DNA of 64,000 nucleotides from Nosema muscidifuracis. Taxonomy: Eukaryota > Microsporidia > Nosematidae. This document shows, one piece after another, positions 63,195 through 64,000 of the stretch; positions within the stretch are counted from its first letter, which is position 1; every line of letters starts with the position of its first letter. The translations under genes were made by a program, and so were the position numbers. The stretch spans positions 186,001 to 250,000 of the forward strand of contig JAIOKI010000019.1 in the NCBI GenBank assembly GCA_028335825.1. Reading direction: 5' to 3'. The notes under the pieces were generated by a model that was not told where the DNA came from, ran no database searches, and worked only from the letters and a program-made list of their open reading frames with translations.

Positions 63195-64000
63195 ATGGAA
63201 GAAGAATTAAAATTACCATTAAAAGATAACTTTAATAAGAAAACTGAGATTACAAATTCTAATAAAATAAAAGATCTCAAAAAGATGTCTAATAATAGAA
63301 CATTTACATATATTTTTACATCATTATCTTGTTTAATATCTATAATAATTATTTATTATTATATTCTAACTAGAATAATTCCTTACAGTTATCAGTTTCT
63401 TTTAATTTTATTATTGATTAGTTTTATTCTCAAATCAGTATTTATATACACTAATTTATCAATTATATGTTCTTATTGGAATTATAAATTTATTTTTATA
63501 ATTTTACAAAGTAAATCAATAAGTCTTTCTCTAATAATAAGCTTAGATATTTCTACAATATTAATTTGTATATGGTCATCTCTTTATCAAGATAAATATA
63601 AAGATAATATAATAATATCTTTAAATTTCCTTATAGAATTTATTCCTAGATTTATTGGTTTATCAATATTAAGTACTATTTATATTTTTAAAAATATATC
63701 AATAGATTTAATAAATTTACATATGCATAAAAACAATTATGAAATGAGACTTGATCAAAATGATAGAAATGAAAATTTAATAAAATTATTAGATAAAAAA
63801 ATAATACAAAATAAAAATTATGAAATGAGACTTGATCAAAATGATAGAAATGAAAATTATGAAATGAGACTTGATCAAAATGATAGAAATGAAAATTTAA
63901 TAAAATTATTAGATAAAAAAATAATACCTAATAAAAATTATGATTTAGATAAAAAAGCGAATAAATTATTTAAAAAATTAAGTAAGAATGGACATATCAC
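63195..64000 (+). CDS. Multi-pass membrane protein with a tandem-repeat tail, 3' end outside the window
   Basis: The ATG at 63195 opens a frame that stays open to the window edge (at least 268 codons). Residues about 35-175 hold four or five hydrophobic helices. The cytosolic-looking tail carries a repeat of NYEMRLDQNDRNEN (three copies), two of them followed by LIKLLDKKII. The upstream motif is GGG on the sense strand (63179-63181), 13 bases before the ATG. No family is recognised. The repeat copies are almost identical in DNA as well, so the expansion is recent. Confidence 0.7.
   Translation, partial: MEEELKLPLKDNFNKKTEITNSNKIKDLKKMSNNRTFTYIFTSLSCLISIIIIYYYILTRIIPYSYQFLLILLLISFILKSVFIYTNLSIICSYWNYKFIFIILQSKSISLSLIISLDISTILICIWSSLYQDKYKDNIIISLNFLIEFIPRFIGLSILSTIYIFKNISIDLINLHMHKNNYEMRLDQNDRNENLIKLLDKKIIQNKNYEMRLDQNDRNENYEMRLDQNDRNENLIKLLDKKIIPNKNYDLDKKANKLFKKLSKNGHI

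Noticed and set aside
1-64000. tRNA genes
   Set aside because: No stretch with a T-arm consensus and matching acceptor stem was found by eye; a covariance search could still find a divergent one.

Overview
The window looks like nuclear DNA of a microsporidian (fungus-related intracellular parasite) with a loose, transposon-bearing, very AT-rich genome. Four things support this: short eukaryotic housekeeping genes without visible introns; a microsporidian-type promoter signature (a CCC-like motif, often just after an AAATTT-like tract) within about 25 nt of most start codons; very compact versions of conserved proteins (329-aa ORC1, 299-aa ORC4, 131-aa TFIIA large subunit, 303-aa nucleostemin-type GTPase); and a content of Ty3-type and R4/Dong-like retroelements with secreted lineage-specific genes. 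The species cannot be named from the sequence alone.

Layout. 0-3.8 kb: an unidentified host gene split by a very young short-LTR Ty3-type element with a 5-bp target duplication. 4.0-4.25 kb: a GC-richer island that folds on paper into a multibranched RNA ending in a T-run, a candidate unidentified ncRNA. 4.6-13.6 kb: three diverged copies of a segment carrying one secreted-protein gene, with a decayed R4/Dong-like LINE between copies 1 and 2. 13.6-16.3 kb: no recognisable gene. 16.3-19.7 kb: a coiled-coil protein, beta-tubulin and a 5S rRNA. 20.4-25.4 kb: four secreted, helix-rich proteins of unknown function, an effector-like cluster. 25.5-47.4 kb: the conserved core, with M16 protease, nucleostemin-like GTPase, KIN28, a calponin-domain protein, an OB-fold candidate, a RecA-like ATPase, V-ATPase proteolipid, TFIIA large subunit, FEN1, ORC4, PIK1, ENP2, BDP1, ORC1, aminopeptidase P and a beta-propeller protein. 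47.6-49.3 kb: two AIG1/ADTRP-family membrane proteins. 49.7-57.9 kb: a tandem duplication of STE24 plus a small membrane-protein gene, with a Ty3-type LTR element exactly at the junction. 58.2-64 kb: AHA1, an unknown protein, 14-3-3, and a membrane protein that runs off the end.

Functional links. Replication and repair (ORC1, ORC4, FEN1, a RecA-like ATPase and perhaps an OB-fold partner), general transcription (TFIIA large subunit, BDP1 of TFIIIB, KIN28 of TFIIH), ribosome assembly (ENP2, a NUG1-like GTPase, 5S rRNA), lipid and membrane biology (PIK1, STE24, the AIG1-like pair, V-ATPase c) and chaperone or signalling adaptors (AHA1, 14-3-3) are all present. They are scattered as single genes on both strands. 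The most open parts are the two groups of secreted proteins, the structured RNA candidate and the LTR-associated STE24 duplication.
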